Below, piece by piece: positions 55,690 to 64,000 of a stretch of DNA of 64,000 bases; position 1 is the stretch's first letter; every line of letters begins with the position of its first letter. Under the pieces are notes generated by a model. It was not told the DNA's origin. It made no database searches and saw nothing but the letters and a program-made list of their open reading frames with translations. The position numbers were made by a program, and so were the translations under genes. The DNA is from an endosymbiont of Lamellibrachia barhami (GTDB lineage Bacteria > Pseudomonadota > Gammaproteobacteria > Chromatiales > Chromatiaceae), in contig NZ_JAAVSH020000001.1 in NCBI RefSeq assembly GCF_011947365.2, positions 3,179,598 to 3,243,597 of the forward strand, in the 5' to 3' direction.

Positions 55690-56238
55690 GGATTTAAGAC
55701 CATGTCGATCATCCATGATCGTCAGCAGGTCATTACGCTGACACAGGTTCATTTTCTCCAGCCCCCAATCATCCAGTACCAGTAAATCGGTCTTTGCCAG
55801 TTGTTGAGTCAGTCGGGTAAAGCGACCGTCTCCATGGGCTATCGTCAGCGCCTCAAGCAACCGTGGCATACGGAAGTAGCGAACTGATAACCCCTGCAAG
55901 CAGGTTTGCGTTGCCAGCGCACAACCAAGATAGGTTTTACCGCAACCGGTGGGGCCGGTGATGAGTACGTTGTGGTGCTGTAGTATCCAATGTGTACTCA
56001 ATAAATCAGCAAACTGGCTTTTCATAAGCCCACGGGGATGGCTGTAATCAATGTCAGCCGGATTAGCCTGCAGTTTTAGTTTTGCCGCTTTAAGCAGGCG
56101 AGTGATTTTGTTGTTATGGCGATGCGTGGATTCCCGGTCTATCAGTAACGCCAGGCGTTCGCTAAAGCCAAGCTCGTCATGTGTTGAAGGTTGCGACAGT
56201 TGTTGTTCAAGTCCATCAGCGGTGTTTGTCAACAAAGT
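55516..56238 (-). pseudogene. istB: IS21-type ATPase IstB, 5' end replaced by IS3-type DNA
   Basis: Helper ATPase of IS21 transposition. About 240 codons remain, from NTADGLEQQLSQPSTHDELGF to the end at NESDHSE. Walker A is ITGPTGCGKTYLGCALA and Walker B LLVLDDWGLEKM. The tracked 256-aa ORF begins inside the IS3-type element (MLKSRNCLRLHEKNRTTLL), so the first ~17 native residues are missing and the ORF is a chimera. No intact istA accompanies it. Confidence 0.9.
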
Positions 56239-56251
56239 TGTCCGATTTTTC

Positions 56252-57331
56252 TCATGCAGCCTTAAGCAATTTCTGCTCTTCAGCACGCACCTCTTTTGGT
56301 GGATTCAACCAGACTTCAGTCACTGGACTCCAGTCCCTGAGATTGCCTGACCACCGCTGTGGATTTTTCTCTTTTGCTAACTCATAAACCGCCTTCCTTT
56401 TCTTCAATATCTCACTGTCTTGTCCATTGTGTCGCTCGTTTGGAGTAACATACTGGATCGAACTATGGCGGTGCTCTTCGTTGTACCAATGCACAAATTC
56501 ATGCACCCATTTGCGGGCTGAATCCAGATCCTCGAAGGGTTTGTTTGGATACGCCGGTGTGTACTTCAATGTACGAAAAAGACTCTCTGAGTAGGGATTG
56601 TCATCACTTACAGAAGGGCGGCTAAATGAGGGAACTACACCCAGCTTCTGTAACGTAGCCAGCATGGTGGCTCCTTTCATGGGGCTGCCATTATCTGAGT
56701 GTAGTACCAACCCTTCCTGATGAATCCCTTCAGTCAAACAGGCCTTTCTGATTAACTGACTGGCTAGCTCAGCACTCTCTGTTTCGTGAATTTCCCACCC
56801 TACAATTTTGCGGCTGAAGATGTCTTCGATCAGGTAGAGATAGTAGAACATCCCACGAATCGATGAGGCCAAATAGGTAATATCCCAGCTCCACACTTCA
56901 TTGGGTGCTTCAGCTTTGTATCCTTTTGGTTTTGTAACGACTTTTGGCGTTTCGGCACGCCCTCTACGATTCACCTGTTCAACCTCTCTCAGCACTCTGT
57001 AGAAGCTTGATTCAGAAGCGAGATACCTGCCTTCATCGGCCAGTCTGGGCACAATTTGTGATGGCGGCAGGCTCTTGTATTGCGGTTGGTTACACGTCTC
57101 AACAATCTCATGCCTCTCTTCTTCAGTAAGCTTGTTGGCAGGTGTTCTTGCTGCCGCTGACTCCTTGCGTCGATCTTTTAGCGCCTGCTCTTTATGCAAC
57201 TGCTGCTTCCAGCGACGCAGGGTGCGTGGATCGATCTCTATCACCTCACATGCCTTAGGTTGGCGTGCACCTGCTGTGACTGCCTCATCGATCAGATTGA
57301 TGGCCATCTGGCGGTCTTCAGGGACAATCAT
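56252..57331 (-). CDS. IS3-family transposase OrfB (DDE integrase)
   Basis: A 359-aa transposase with an N-terminal helix-turn-helix (ACEVIEIDPRTLRRWKQQL) and an rve catalytic core. The DDE triad is visible as VWSWDITYL, LHSDNGSPMKG and NPYSESLFRTLKY. The start overlaps the orfA stop as ATGA, so expression relies on coupling rather than the usual frameshift. It appears intact. Confidence 0.93.
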   Translation of the reverse strand: MIVPEDRQMAINLIDEAVTAGARQPKACEVIEIDPRTLRRWKQQLHKEQALKDRRKESAAARTPANKLTEEERHEIVETCNQPQYKSLPPSQIVPRLADEGRYLASESSFYRVLREVEQVNRRGRAETPKVVTKPKGYKAEAPNEVWSWDITYLASSIRGMFYYLYLIEDIFSRKIVGWEIHETESAELASQLIRKACLTEGIHQEGLVLHSDNGSPMKGATMLATLQKLGVVPSFSRPSVSDDNPYSESLFRTLKYTPAYPNKPFEDLDSARKWVHEFVHWYNEEHRHSSIQYVTPNERHNGQDSEILKKRKAVYELAKEKNPQRWSGNLRDWSPVTEVWLNPPKEVRAEEQKLLKAA

Positions 57332-57843
57332 TCTTCCCCTCCGCCCCCCCAGATGGCCTGGGCTTTTTTTTCGAGTATAAGTAGGGCTGCAGCCTCTGCA
57401 AGCGCTTTCTCTTTGCGTCTTAGCTCTTTCTCAAGTTGGCGTGATTTCTTCTTCTCCTTTTGCCACATGCTCCGCTCTGCCTTGGTGAGTCGTTCCGTAC
57501 TGTCGTTGCCTGTAGCTGCACCCTCTTTCCAGCGTGAGATCTGCTCAGCATAGAGTCCTTTTTGACGACAGTACTCCGAAAGTTCATGCTCATTCAGCGC
57601 AGCGGTCTCAATGACCACAGCCAATTTATTTTTACCACTCCAGTTTTCTGGATTTGATGGATCTGCTGGCACTAACTTCCCCTCATTCTGATACTTGTTT
57701 TTCCAAGTATACAGGGTGGGTTCTGAAACTCCGGCCTCTCGACTCACTTGAGCTACTGACATGGAGTTGGGAGACATCATCTTCTGTACAATCTTCTCTT
57801 TGAATTCTTCGCTGTAGCGTGGCATCTCTTCATCACTTACCAC
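57328..57843 (-). CDS. IS3-family transposase OrfA
   Basis: A 171-aa DNA-binding protein: helix-turn-helix near residues 25-50 (MSVAQVSREAGVSEPTLYTWKNKY), a middle region and a charged coiled coil (KKKSRQLEKELRRKEKALAEAAALLIL). A start at 57825 (MPRYSEEFKEKIV) is more typical than the tracked one. It is coupled to orfB. Confidence 0.9.
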   Translation of the reverse strand: MVSDEEMPRYSEEFKEKIVQKMMSPNSMSVAQVSREAGVSEPTLYTWKNKYQNEGKLVPADPSNPENWSGKNKLAVVIETAALNEHELSEYCRQKGLYAEQISRWKEGAATGNDSTERLTKAERSMWQKEKKKSRQLEKELRRKEKALAEAAALLILEKKAQAIWGGGGEE

Positions 57844-57883
57844 CCCCTTTTGGGTTAAATTTACTGATTCAAAACAGCGGACA

Positions 57884-58769
57884 TGTATGCTGACACAGGG
57901 GGCAGTGGCCGACTATATAAAAAGGGCCGAGCAAGCCAATCTCAACTGGCCCATTCCCAGCAACCTGGAAGAGCGTGATCTGGGACTTTTATTATTCCCC
58001 ACACAAGCAGTGACAGGGCAGCGGCGCTTTGCTGAACCGGACTTCCTGACCTGCTATAGCGATCTTAAAAGCAAGACGGTGACCCGCATTTACTGTGGCA
58101 AGAGTATCGTCAGCAACACCCAAAAGATGGCTATAGCTATGCACAGTTTTGCCATCGGTTCAAAGAATGGCAAGGCAAACAAAAACGCAGCATGCGCCAG
58201 ATTCATATTGCCGGTGAAAAACTATTTGTAGATTATGCCGGTCCAACCATGGAGGTGATTAACCCCGATACGGGTGAGGTGCGTACAGCAATCTTCGTTG
58301 CTGTACTGGGTGCTTCCAGTTACACCTTTGCCTGTGCGCACTGGAGTCAGCAGTTACCGGACTGGCTCGATGCTCATGTTCAGGCGTTGACTTTTTTTGG
58401 CGGTGTGCCAGAAATCATTGTGCCAGATAATTTAAAAAGTGCGGTCAGTAAAACACACCGTTATGACCCAGAGATCAATGCCAGTTATTTACAATTATCA
58501 GCGCATTATCAGACAGCCATCATTCCAGCGCGGCCACTGAAACCCAAAGACAAATCAAAGGCAGAAATCGGGGTTCAAGTTGTTGAACGCTGGATCATGG
58601 CAAGGCTGCGACACCAGCAGTTTTTTACGCTATCTTCTCTGAATCAGGCCATCCGTCCATTAGTCGATGAACTGAATGATAAGTCCTTCCAAAAACTGCC
58701 CGGTACCAGGCGTTCGCAGTTCGAGCAACTGGATAAACCAGTATTACGCCCCTTACCTTCAAACCGTAT
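57884..58769 (+). pseudogene. istA: IS21-type transposase IstA, broken
   Basis: Two overlapping frames hold pieces of one gene. The first (57887..58231) has GAVADYIKRAEQANLNWPIP and then loses frame; the second (58192..58779) carries the DDE core ([38 protein letters not shown]). The N-terminal helix-turn-helix was lost at the IS3-type border and the C-terminus ends at LRPLPSNRI, where a deletion joins it to istB at ACGCTGGTGACC. No functional IstA can be made. Confidence 0.88.
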
Positions 58770-59023
58770 ACGCTGGTGACCAGTCAGCTACCGACAACAC
58801 AGTGGCATAAAACCATCGGTGATGCGACGCTTGCTGACGCCATCCTGGACCGCCTGCTACACAATAGCCATAAGCTAAAACTGAAGGGCGAGTCGATGAG
58901 AAAGGTCATGAGTGAGTTTAATGAATCCGATCACTCAGAGTGATACTATGAGGTTCTTCGCGCTGGGATGGTCAGGTGATCGGATAAAACCAGAATCAGT
59001 GATCGGAATGGCCAGAATACGCA
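58770..59023 (+). repeat. Right 254-bp inverted arm with 3' istB fragment
   Basis: Encodes the last ~55 codons of IstB ([19 protein letters not shown] to NESDHSE) and the IS21 end. It is the reverse complement of 55436-55689. It ends with ATACGCA, after which octaheme cytochrome codons begin. Confidence 0.88.
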
Positions 59024-59024
59024 A

Positions 59025-60380
59025 ACCGGGCAGGTTTTGGGCAAAAAAAGAGTTGTGAACAGCTTTTGCGGTTCGATTACAACCAACTACGCGCGCTGTA
59101 CCAGTTGCCATATCGGCTACGGCTGGAAGGACGATAGTTTTGATTTCTCATCCGAAGAGAATGTCGACTGTCTTGTCTGTCATGACACAACAGATACCTA
59201 CAAGAAATTCCCAACGGCTGCGGGTCATCCTACCTATGTCGACAAACCTTTCCCTAAAAAAAGCAAGAAGATTTGGAAAGCACCCGATTTAACCAAGGTC
59301 GCCCAAGCTGTTGGTAAGCCACGCCGTGAAAATTGTGGGGTTTGTCACTTCTACGGCGGCGGCGGTGATGGTGTAAAACATGGCGACCTTGATTCATCAA
59401 TGACCAATCCTCCCCGTACGCTGGATGTTCACATGGGTGTGGATGGCCTGAACTTCGTCTGTACGGAGTGCCACAGCACAGACGGCCATGATATAAAAGG
59501 AAGTCACTATACCTCTGTCGGGAAAGATAGACACGGCATTGATATTCCTGGGCGAGATGACCATAACAGGGCATCCTGTGAATCCTGCCACGGTGACAAA
59601 CCGCATGAGGAAACCATTAACAATAAGATTAATGATCACACCGACAAGGTAGCCTGTCAGACCTGTCATATTCCGACTTATGCGAAAGGTGGTGTGCCTT
59701 CAAAGACTTGGTGGGACTGGTCGACTGCAGGGCGCATGGATGGCGATGGCAAGCACCTGAAGATGAAAGACGAGAATGGGTATGTAACCTATGTGACCAA
59801 AAAAGGCACCTTCGAATGGGGAGAGAACCTTGTGCCGGAATACGCCTGGCTGTCAGGCGAGATCCGTTACCAGGAACTCGAAGACCGGTTTGATCCTAAC
59901 AGTGTAGTGCCAATCAATACGTTCAAAGGGGACTACAACGATCCTGACGCCAGAATCTGGCCCTTCAAAATCATGCGGGGAAAACAACCCTACGACAAAG
60001 GCAATAATACACTGGTTATCTCTCACTTGTTTGGTAAGGACAGTGAGGCCTATTGGAAATCGTTCAATTGGAACCGCGCCATTAAAGCGGCAATGGATGC
60101 AGCAGGTGCGGATTATAGCGGAGAATATGGCTTTATCGAAACTACCATGCACTGGCCGCTTTCTCACATGGTTGCACCTAAGGAAGAAGCGTTGGGCTGT
60201 AATGAATGCCATAGCAGAAATGGGCGACTGTCGGAACTCACTGGTTTCTACATGCCGGGAAGAGACAAGAGCGATCTGTTGGATCTAATTGGCTGGTTGG
60301 CTGTGCTTGGAACACTGGGTGGTGTATCGCTTCACGGTTTTGCCCGGGTCTTTTTCAGTAGAAAGAGGAGGAATGGCTGA
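59025..60380 (+). pseudogene. Octaheme tetrathionate-reductase-family cytochrome, 5' end lost
   Basis: Periplasmic multiheme reductase of the octaheme tetrathionate reductase (OTR) family, 447+ residues. Codons begin right at the IS end (TGQVLGKKRVVNSFCG) with no signal peptide and no first heme motif. Seven heme motifs remain: CTSCH, CLVCH, CGVCH, CTECH, CESCH, CQTCH and CNECH. A C-terminal hydrophobic helix (LIGWLAVLGTLGGVSLHGF) ends the protein. The tracked start (TTG 59037) is an internal codon. Without a signal peptide the product cannot be exported, so it is probably non-functional, although the rest is well preserved. Confidence 0.88.
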
Positions 60381-60979
60381 TGTCAAATGAAATGATCTAT
60401 ACTCGTTTTGAGCGTATCTGGCATTGGGTGCTGGCGATTCTCATTCTCCCCTTACTGCTCACAGGATTTGAGATACACGGGGATTACACGATGTTGGGTT
60501 TTGAGCAGGCTGTGGATACGCATATCCTGTTTGCCTGGGCACTGATGGGGCTATTGGTGTTTGTCATCTTCTGGCATATGACAACAGGGGAATGGAAGCA
60601 GTACATCCCATCCAGTAAAAACAATCTGATGGCTATGCTTCGCTACTATGCGGTCGATATCTTTCTGGGGGGTGGCCATCCCTTCCATATGACGCGAAAA
60701 AGCAAGCTCAATCCAATGCAGCGTTTGGCCTATCTATCACTGCATGTGGTTATTACTCCAGTAACCTGGGCCAGTGGCCTGCTTTATCTGTTTTACACTT
60801 CATGGGGTGACTGGGGACTTGAGGGATTAAGTCTCACTGTGGTTGCAATGGTTCACATGGCTGCCGCCTTCGCCATGCTTGCTTTCTTGATCGTGCATCT
60901 ATACCTGGCAATTACGACCAGTGAAAAACCATTTGGGTATGTCAAAGCAATGATCAGCGGGTACGAGAAAAAAGAATAG
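60380..60979 (+). CDS. Cytochrome b561-type membrane subunit, partner of the octaheme protein
   Basis: Integral membrane cytochrome b of 199 aa with four helices and paired histidines (IYTRFERIWHWVLAIL, TGFEIHGDY, LSLHVVITPV, FLIVHLYLAI). Such subunits link the quinone pool to multiheme reductases. It starts at the end of the octaheme gene (TGATG) and looks intact, so the module was once complete. Confidence 0.9.
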   Translation: MSNEMIYTRFERIWHWVLAILILPLLLTGFEIHGDYTMLGFEQAVDTHILFAWALMGLLVFVIFWHMTTGEWKQYIPSSKNNLMAMLRYYAVDIFLGGGHPFHMTRKSKLNPMQRLAYLSLHVVITPVTWASGLLYLFYTSWGDWGLEGLSLTVVAMVHMAAAFAMLAFLIVHLYLAITTSEKPFGYVKAMISGYEKKE

Positions 60980-61172
60980 GTTCTTCAGGCCATTTTTTAT
61001 TCTCAAAATGATTGTGTTGGCTTATTTATAGGGAGAGTCCAAGAAATATTTCGACGAATAAAAACAAGGTATCCATGAAGTAAAATAATCCATTCAAAGT
61101 TTCTGTTCAGCAGTTACAGAACAGGATGGCACACGCGATATAACCAATGAAAAACCGAAAGGGGAGTAACTA

Positions 61173-62516
61173 ATGAAAAAACTTGTGGCGCGGGCAATTA
61201 TCCCGGCGGCGACTGTATTAGCTTTGATCTCACAACCTGCATGGTCGATGGGTCTTAAATCCGATGGCAAAGATTATGGCAACCTGAATCTTTATGTTAA
61301 AGCGATGAGCATCCTCTCTGCCGAGGATAATGGCTATGATCCCGATGATGGCACCTCTTATCTGCTCAAGCTGAAATACCAAACACCATCGTGGAACAAC
61401 CTGAATGTGGGTGTCGGATTCTACGCCAACGGTGATCTTTTCAGATTAACCGACTTCGATACTGATGGGCGTGTTGCACGTGGCATGTTTGTAACAGATG
61501 ATGGATCCACAAAGTCACAACTCGGCGAGATCTATCTCAAGTACAATCGTGAAAAATTTGCTCTGGATGCGGGTCATCAGTTTTATAAGACGCCGCTGAC
61601 TACCATTACTTACAGTACTATGCCGAACTTTTATTCAGCCTACAGCGCCAAGACTACGGTCGTTGAAAATGCTGTGTTCGGCATCGCACAAATTACGGAC
61701 ATGTCATTTGGTTCCCGGGCCATGACTGACTTTGCACTGATTGGCGAAGGTACCAAATCAGCAGGCGCTGCAATCAAAGCGAGCACCATCGGCCAGGCCG
61801 AGTTTCACCGCATCAGTACCGCAACCTTAGGTGCAGGCGCACCCAGCACCAACGGTATAACCGTATTAAATGCCGGTTACTCAGGTATCAAGAATACTGA
61901 ACTGGGGCTATGGAACTATTATGTGGATGATATCGCCAACAATATCTACGCCCATGTAGACACAGTATTTCCGATGAAGGGCATGAAATTGAAGCTGTCC
62001 GGCCAGTTTCTGAACCAGAAGGAAATAGGCGATAAACTGGCTGGTGACCTGGACTTTAATCTGTTCGGCGCCAAGGTTGCTTTGGGCAACAAAAAGTGGT
62101 CCGTATATGGCGCCTTTAACACCTCTAGTGGTGATACTGCCATGCTGAACGCCTGGGGCGGCGACCCTGCTTACACCAGTTCCATATTCTCGCGTAACGA
62201 ATACCGGGAGAACGTAAATGCCTACAAAATTGGGGGTTCGTATAAGATCCTCAAGAACTTGATCGTCAAGCTAAACTATGTAAATTACGGGCAGTCCGAG
62301 ACTTCTGCTCCCCGTAAGGTGCTGGGTCTTGCCGGATTGGGCACAGTTGCACCGCAAACCGATGCCTATGAGACAGATCTCATAGTGGTCTACAAACCTC
62401 AAAAGAATCTGATGCTCAAAGCATTTCTTGCTGACCGTACAAGTGAATATAATGGCATCGAGGGTAAAGACCTGACCCAGACGCATTTAAGGGTTATCGC
62501 CTCTTATAGCTACTAA
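61173..62516 (+). CDS. Outer-membrane porin, OprD-like
   Basis: Beta-barrel protein of 447 aa with signal peptide MKKLVARAIIPAATVLALISQPAWS. The sequence GEIYLKYNREKFALDAGHQFYKTPLTT and the following YSTMPNFYSAYSAKT are like OprD-type porins, and the C-terminus is strand-like (LRVIASYSY) ending in an aromatic. GGGGAG precedes the ATG. It may let substrates reach the octaheme reductase, but this is inferred from proximity. Confidence 0.78.
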   Translation: MKKLVARAIIPAATVLALISQPAWSMGLKSDGKDYGNLNLYVKAMSILSAEDNGYDPDDGTSYLLKLKYQTPSWNNLNVGVGFYANGDLFRLTDFDTDGRVARGMFVTDDGSTKSQLGEIYLKYNREKFALDAGHQFYKTPLTTITYSTMPNFYSAYSAKTTVVENAVFGIAQITDMSFGSRAMTDFALIGEGTKSAGAAIKASTIGQAEFHRISTATLGAGAPSTNGITVLNAGYSGIKNTELGLWNYYVDDIANNIYAHVDTVFPMKGMKLKLSGQFLNQKEIGDKLAGDLDFNLFGAKVALGNKKWSVYGAFNTSSGDTAMLNAWGGDPAYTSSIFSRNEYRENVNAYKIGGSYKILKNLIVKLNYVNYGQSETSAPRKVLGLAGLGTVAPQTDAYETDLIVVYKPQKNLMLKAFLADRTSEYNGIEGKDLTQTHLRVIASYSY

Positions 62517-62520
62517 TTTC

Positions 62521-62934
62521 CTTTCATTCTGAAATCTTTGCGCTTGACAGAACGAGGTCGTCAGCAGACAGGCTGCTGTGTATGTTTTCTGATGACCTCG
62601 TTCGTCAGCGCAATTTTTGAACCACGACGCATGCGTACAGACGTATCGTCAAACCGATAGTCCCACTGAAAACTAAAGGCGTATCCGGGACTCTTTTCTC
62701 CAGAGGGATAGCGTAAACGCGCGAATCCTGCCGATATTGCAGAATCCACCCACCCTATCTTCCCCCACCGCTAAAGTTAGGATGCCGATCCACCCTGTCC
62801 ACGACATCGCCTATGTGATCTAGCTCTCAGGAATACGATCCGTTGGTGCCGGCATTGAGAATTATCAATTACTCTATTAGATTATACTTATATTCTAATG
62901 CCTTGTTATCAACCAACGTTTCAGGAGCAGTATC
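62521..62934. other. Intergenic region before the repeat protein
   Basis: About 410 bp. The left part holds a long hairpin: AACGAGGTCGTCAG (62551-62564) pairs with CTGATGACCTCGTT (62589-62602), one G-T pair, no T-run. The minus ORF at 62561..62749 has no recognisable family or ribosome site; it may be a decayed gene end. The right part (62840-62930) is AT-rich and should hold the promoter of the repeat gene. Confidence 0.5.
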
Positions 62935-63456
62935 ATGAAAACGTTATTCAAAACCCTTTCGACCTCCGCACTCATTCTTATATCCGGCCTTACAATGGCG
63001 ACTCCAGAGGAGATGGAGAGGTACGATCCCACCTTAAACTACTACCGCACCTTCTATGGTCCCGATGCCGTCGGTGAGCCTCTCGCAGAGGTGGAGAATC
63101 CGCAAACAAGCGAGTTGGATGGTCCTTACATTAGCTACTACCGCACCTTCTATGGTCCCGATGCCGTCGGTGAGTCTCTCGCAGAGGTGGAGAATCCGCA
63201 AACAAGCGAGTTAGATGGTCCTTACATTAGCTACTATCGCACCTTCTATGGTCCCGATGCTGTCGGTGAACCTCTCGCAGAGGTGGAGAACCCACAAACA
63301 AGCGAGTTGGATGGTCCCTGCATTAGCTACTACCGTACCTTCTATGGCCCAGATGCTGTTGGTGAAACTCTTACCAAGACTGATCAGACCTACGAGCAAA
63401 CCGCTGAAGTAGACCTCTCATCGATGGATGATCCGACCAACTACTATAATTGGTAG
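62935..63456 (+). CDS. Exported protein made of 32-residue tandem repeats, unknown function
   Basis: A 173-aa protein I do not recognise. A signal peptide (MKTLFKTLSTSALILISGLTMA) is followed by ERYDPTLN and then three full copies plus one partial copy of a 32-residue unit starting YYRTFYGPDAVGE and ending near ELDGPYIS. The tail is DLSSMDDPTNYYNW, which repeats the Asn-Tyr-Tyr element. CAGGAG precedes the ATG. The mature protein is acidic, tyrosine-rich and has one cysteine (in the third unit). A surface or periplasmic structural or binding role is possible. Confidence 0.8.
   Translation: MKTLFKTLSTSALILISGLTMATPEEMERYDPTLNYYRTFYGPDAVGEPLAEVENPQTSELDGPYISYYRTFYGPDAVGESLAEVENPQTSELDGPYISYYRTFYGPDAVGEPLAEVENPQTSELDGPCISYYRTFYGPDAVGETLTKTDQTYEQTAEVDLSSMDDPTNYYNW
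63040..63378 (+). repeat. 96-bp tandem repeats within the exported protein gene
   Basis: Three full units (63040-63135, 63136-63231, 63232-63327) and a partial fourth up to about 63378. The units are nearly identical at DNA level (TACTACCGCACCTTCTATGG at the start of units 1 and 2, CTACTATCGC in unit 3), pointing to recent expansion. Length is a multiple of three, so copy number can change without losing the frame. Confidence 0.9.
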
Positions 63457-63472
63457 CACCATCGGCATAAGG

Positions 63473-63494
63473 TGCCTGCCCGCTGGGGCAGGCA
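63473..63494 (+). other. Hairpin after the repeat protein gene
   Basis: TGCCTGCCC and GGGCAGGCA form a perfect 9-bp stem with a 4-nt loop, 17 bp after the stop. There is no T-run, so it may stabilise the 3' end or act as a weak terminator. Confidence 0.6.
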
Positions 63495-63549
63495 TCTAAT
63501 CCTCACCTAAGGAGCCTCAGAACAAGGCTGCCTATCCACATTAGTCACA

Positions 63550-63573
63550 AGAAGCCAGCTATTGGCTTTTTTG
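63550..63573 (+). terminator. Rho-independent terminator before the intron-like region
   Basis: AAGCCA pairs with TGGCTT around GCTAT and is followed by TTTTTTG. It probably ends transcription from the repeat protein gene. The stem is short (6 bp), so efficiency may be modest. Confidence 0.65.
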
Positions 63574-63574
63574 T

Positions 63575-64000
63575 TTGCCCTGCGAAACGACAAACTGATC
63601 CTCTGAAGAAGGGGCGTCACCCCGATCGAGGGGAAGACAATCCGATTGGCAAGGGCGTAGCTGGTAACGGCTGGGTCTGAAGGAAGCCATAGGAAGTAAG
63701 CGACACATAACGCAAGTGAACCTGGTTCGGCACAACAGGTGGGTCAGCCTGCGAAATAGGGCGAAGCCTAATACTCGGTCAGGCCTGTGGTGTGTTGCAG
63801 GATGGCGTTGCTTACCGGGAATTTGTAGTAACGGGGAAACGCACAGTCCTTGTTTCAGGCTCACTCATCAGGAGACTCAAGATGTTTGGGAGTGTGAGGT
63901 GGCGAATAGACTCGTAGTATTGATGAAGTTCCAGCGCAATGAAGCCTGGTAACAATTATTGGAGAAAACCGGAATGACCATGACGGGAGTTCAGTGGGTA
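63575..64000 (+). ncRNA. Probable 5' part of a group II intron (domain I RNA), cut by window end
   Basis: No supported coding sequence. The text includes GGGTCTGAAGGAAGCC, CGCAAGTGAACCTGG and the later GCGAATAGACTCGTAGTATTG and GATGAAG-type strings, which I recall as common in the RNA ahead of group II intron reverse transcriptases. The tracked ORFs here (63559..63864, 63716..63952) show no domain. The exact 5' splice site is not clear; a GTTTGCC just after the terminator T-run is one candidate. The maturase gene would lie to the right of the window. Confidence is limited because the recognition rests on memory of motifs. Confidence 0.5.

Larger units (their letters stand above)
56239..57883 (-). 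mobile_element. IS3-family insertion sequence
   Basis: About 1.65 kb with imperfect terminal repeats beginning TGTCCG (TGTCCGATTTTT on the left, TGTCCGCTGTTTTG on the right strand). It carries orfA and orfB in the usual order on the minus strand. It is inserted in IS21-type DNA: istB on its left and istA on its right, but in opposite orientations. No clear direct repeat flanks it. Confidence 0.8.
55436..59023. mobile_element. Nested composite of IS21-type remnants and an IS3-type element
   Basis: The span is bounded by identical ends (TGCGTATTCTGGCC read inward from both sides). From each end a 254-bp inverted arm runs inward (55436-55689 and 58770-59023), near-identical by eye with at least two mismatches. 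Left half: an IS21 istB (minus). Middle: an IS3-type element. Right half: istA fragments fused to the last part of istB (plus). No target duplication is seen (flanks TATCTG and AACCGG differ), consistent with deletion between copies. The right end is inside an octaheme cytochrome gene. Confidence 0.85.

Noticed and set aside
62561-62749. 62-aa minus ORF before the repeat protein
   Set aside because: No ribosome site, no signal peptide and no family. It lies partly in a hairpin and may be a decayed gene end.
63040-63378. The 96-bp repeats as a CRISPR array
   Set aside because: The repeats are directly adjacent with no spacers, are in frame and encode protein; no cas genes are near.

Overview
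The window reads as chromosome of a gammaproteobacterial sulfur oxidiser that can respire nitrate. This is inferred from gene content, not from a database match. The markers are a Gly/Tyr/Pro-rich sulfur globule protein, a complete periplasmic nitrate reductase (Nap) cluster, cytochrome c maturation genes, a damaged octaheme cytochrome of the tetrathionate-reductase family with its cytochrome b partner, and a comEC-exbBD-lpxK-kdsB ... rne-rluC-sppA gene order that I recall from Pseudomonas and relatives. Sedimenticola/Thiodiazotropha-like bacteria would fit, but the species cannot be fixed from sequence alone.

Layout. 1-5014 (minus): ccmABCDEFG, a run with 4-base overlaps, cut by the window edge inside ccmG. 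5015-8896 (plus): a Crp/Fnr-family regulator, then a NarX-type nitrate sensor kinase broken by a +1 change in a C6 run, then a NarL/NarP-type response regulator. 9022-15549: napFDAGHBC behind a NarP/NarL-type 7-2-7 site and a perfect Fnr/Dnr-type palindrome; a strong terminator lies between napB and napC. 15604-16832: a structured leader candidate and moaA (molybdenum cofactor, needed by NapA). 16854-25678: two small exported proteins, lolC/lolD, a DUF2062 protein, comEC, exbB/exbD, lpxK, a Trm112-like gene and kdsB (envelope biogenesis). 25998-30826: a phosphate-type porin, a PhnD-like binding protein and a GGDEF/EAL protein, packed as one unit. 31034-40738: yebC-ruvCAB-ybgC-tolQRAB-pal-cpoB-queE-queC. 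40849-47631: low-molecular-weight phosphatase, rne (minus), rluC, HAD phosphatase and sppA, with REP-like palindromes. 47757-50566 (minus): hypE, sulfur globule protein, class V aminotransferase. 50693-54903: di-heme peroxidase coupled to a large DAHL-PAS-GGDEF-EAL protein.

The right end is accessory DNA. At 55436-59023 lies a nested insertion: two inverted IS21-type remnants with 254-bp arms and an IS3-type element between them. It has removed the 5' end of an octaheme tetrathionate-reductase-family gene. That gene is followed by an intact cytochrome b and a porin. At 62935-63456 is an exported protein built from near-identical 32-residue repeats that I do not recognise, and the window ends in what looks like the 5' RNA part of a group II intron just after a terminator.

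How the parts fit: Ccm attaches heme to NapB, NapC, the di-heme peroxidase and the octaheme cytochrome; MoaA feeds NapA; NarX/NarL and the Crp/Fnr protein probably set nap expression in response to nitrate and low oxygen. Two GGDEF/EAL proteins, each co-transcribed with a likely periplasmic partner (PhnD-like protein; peroxidase), suggest that periplasmic chemistry is read out as cyclic di-GMP.
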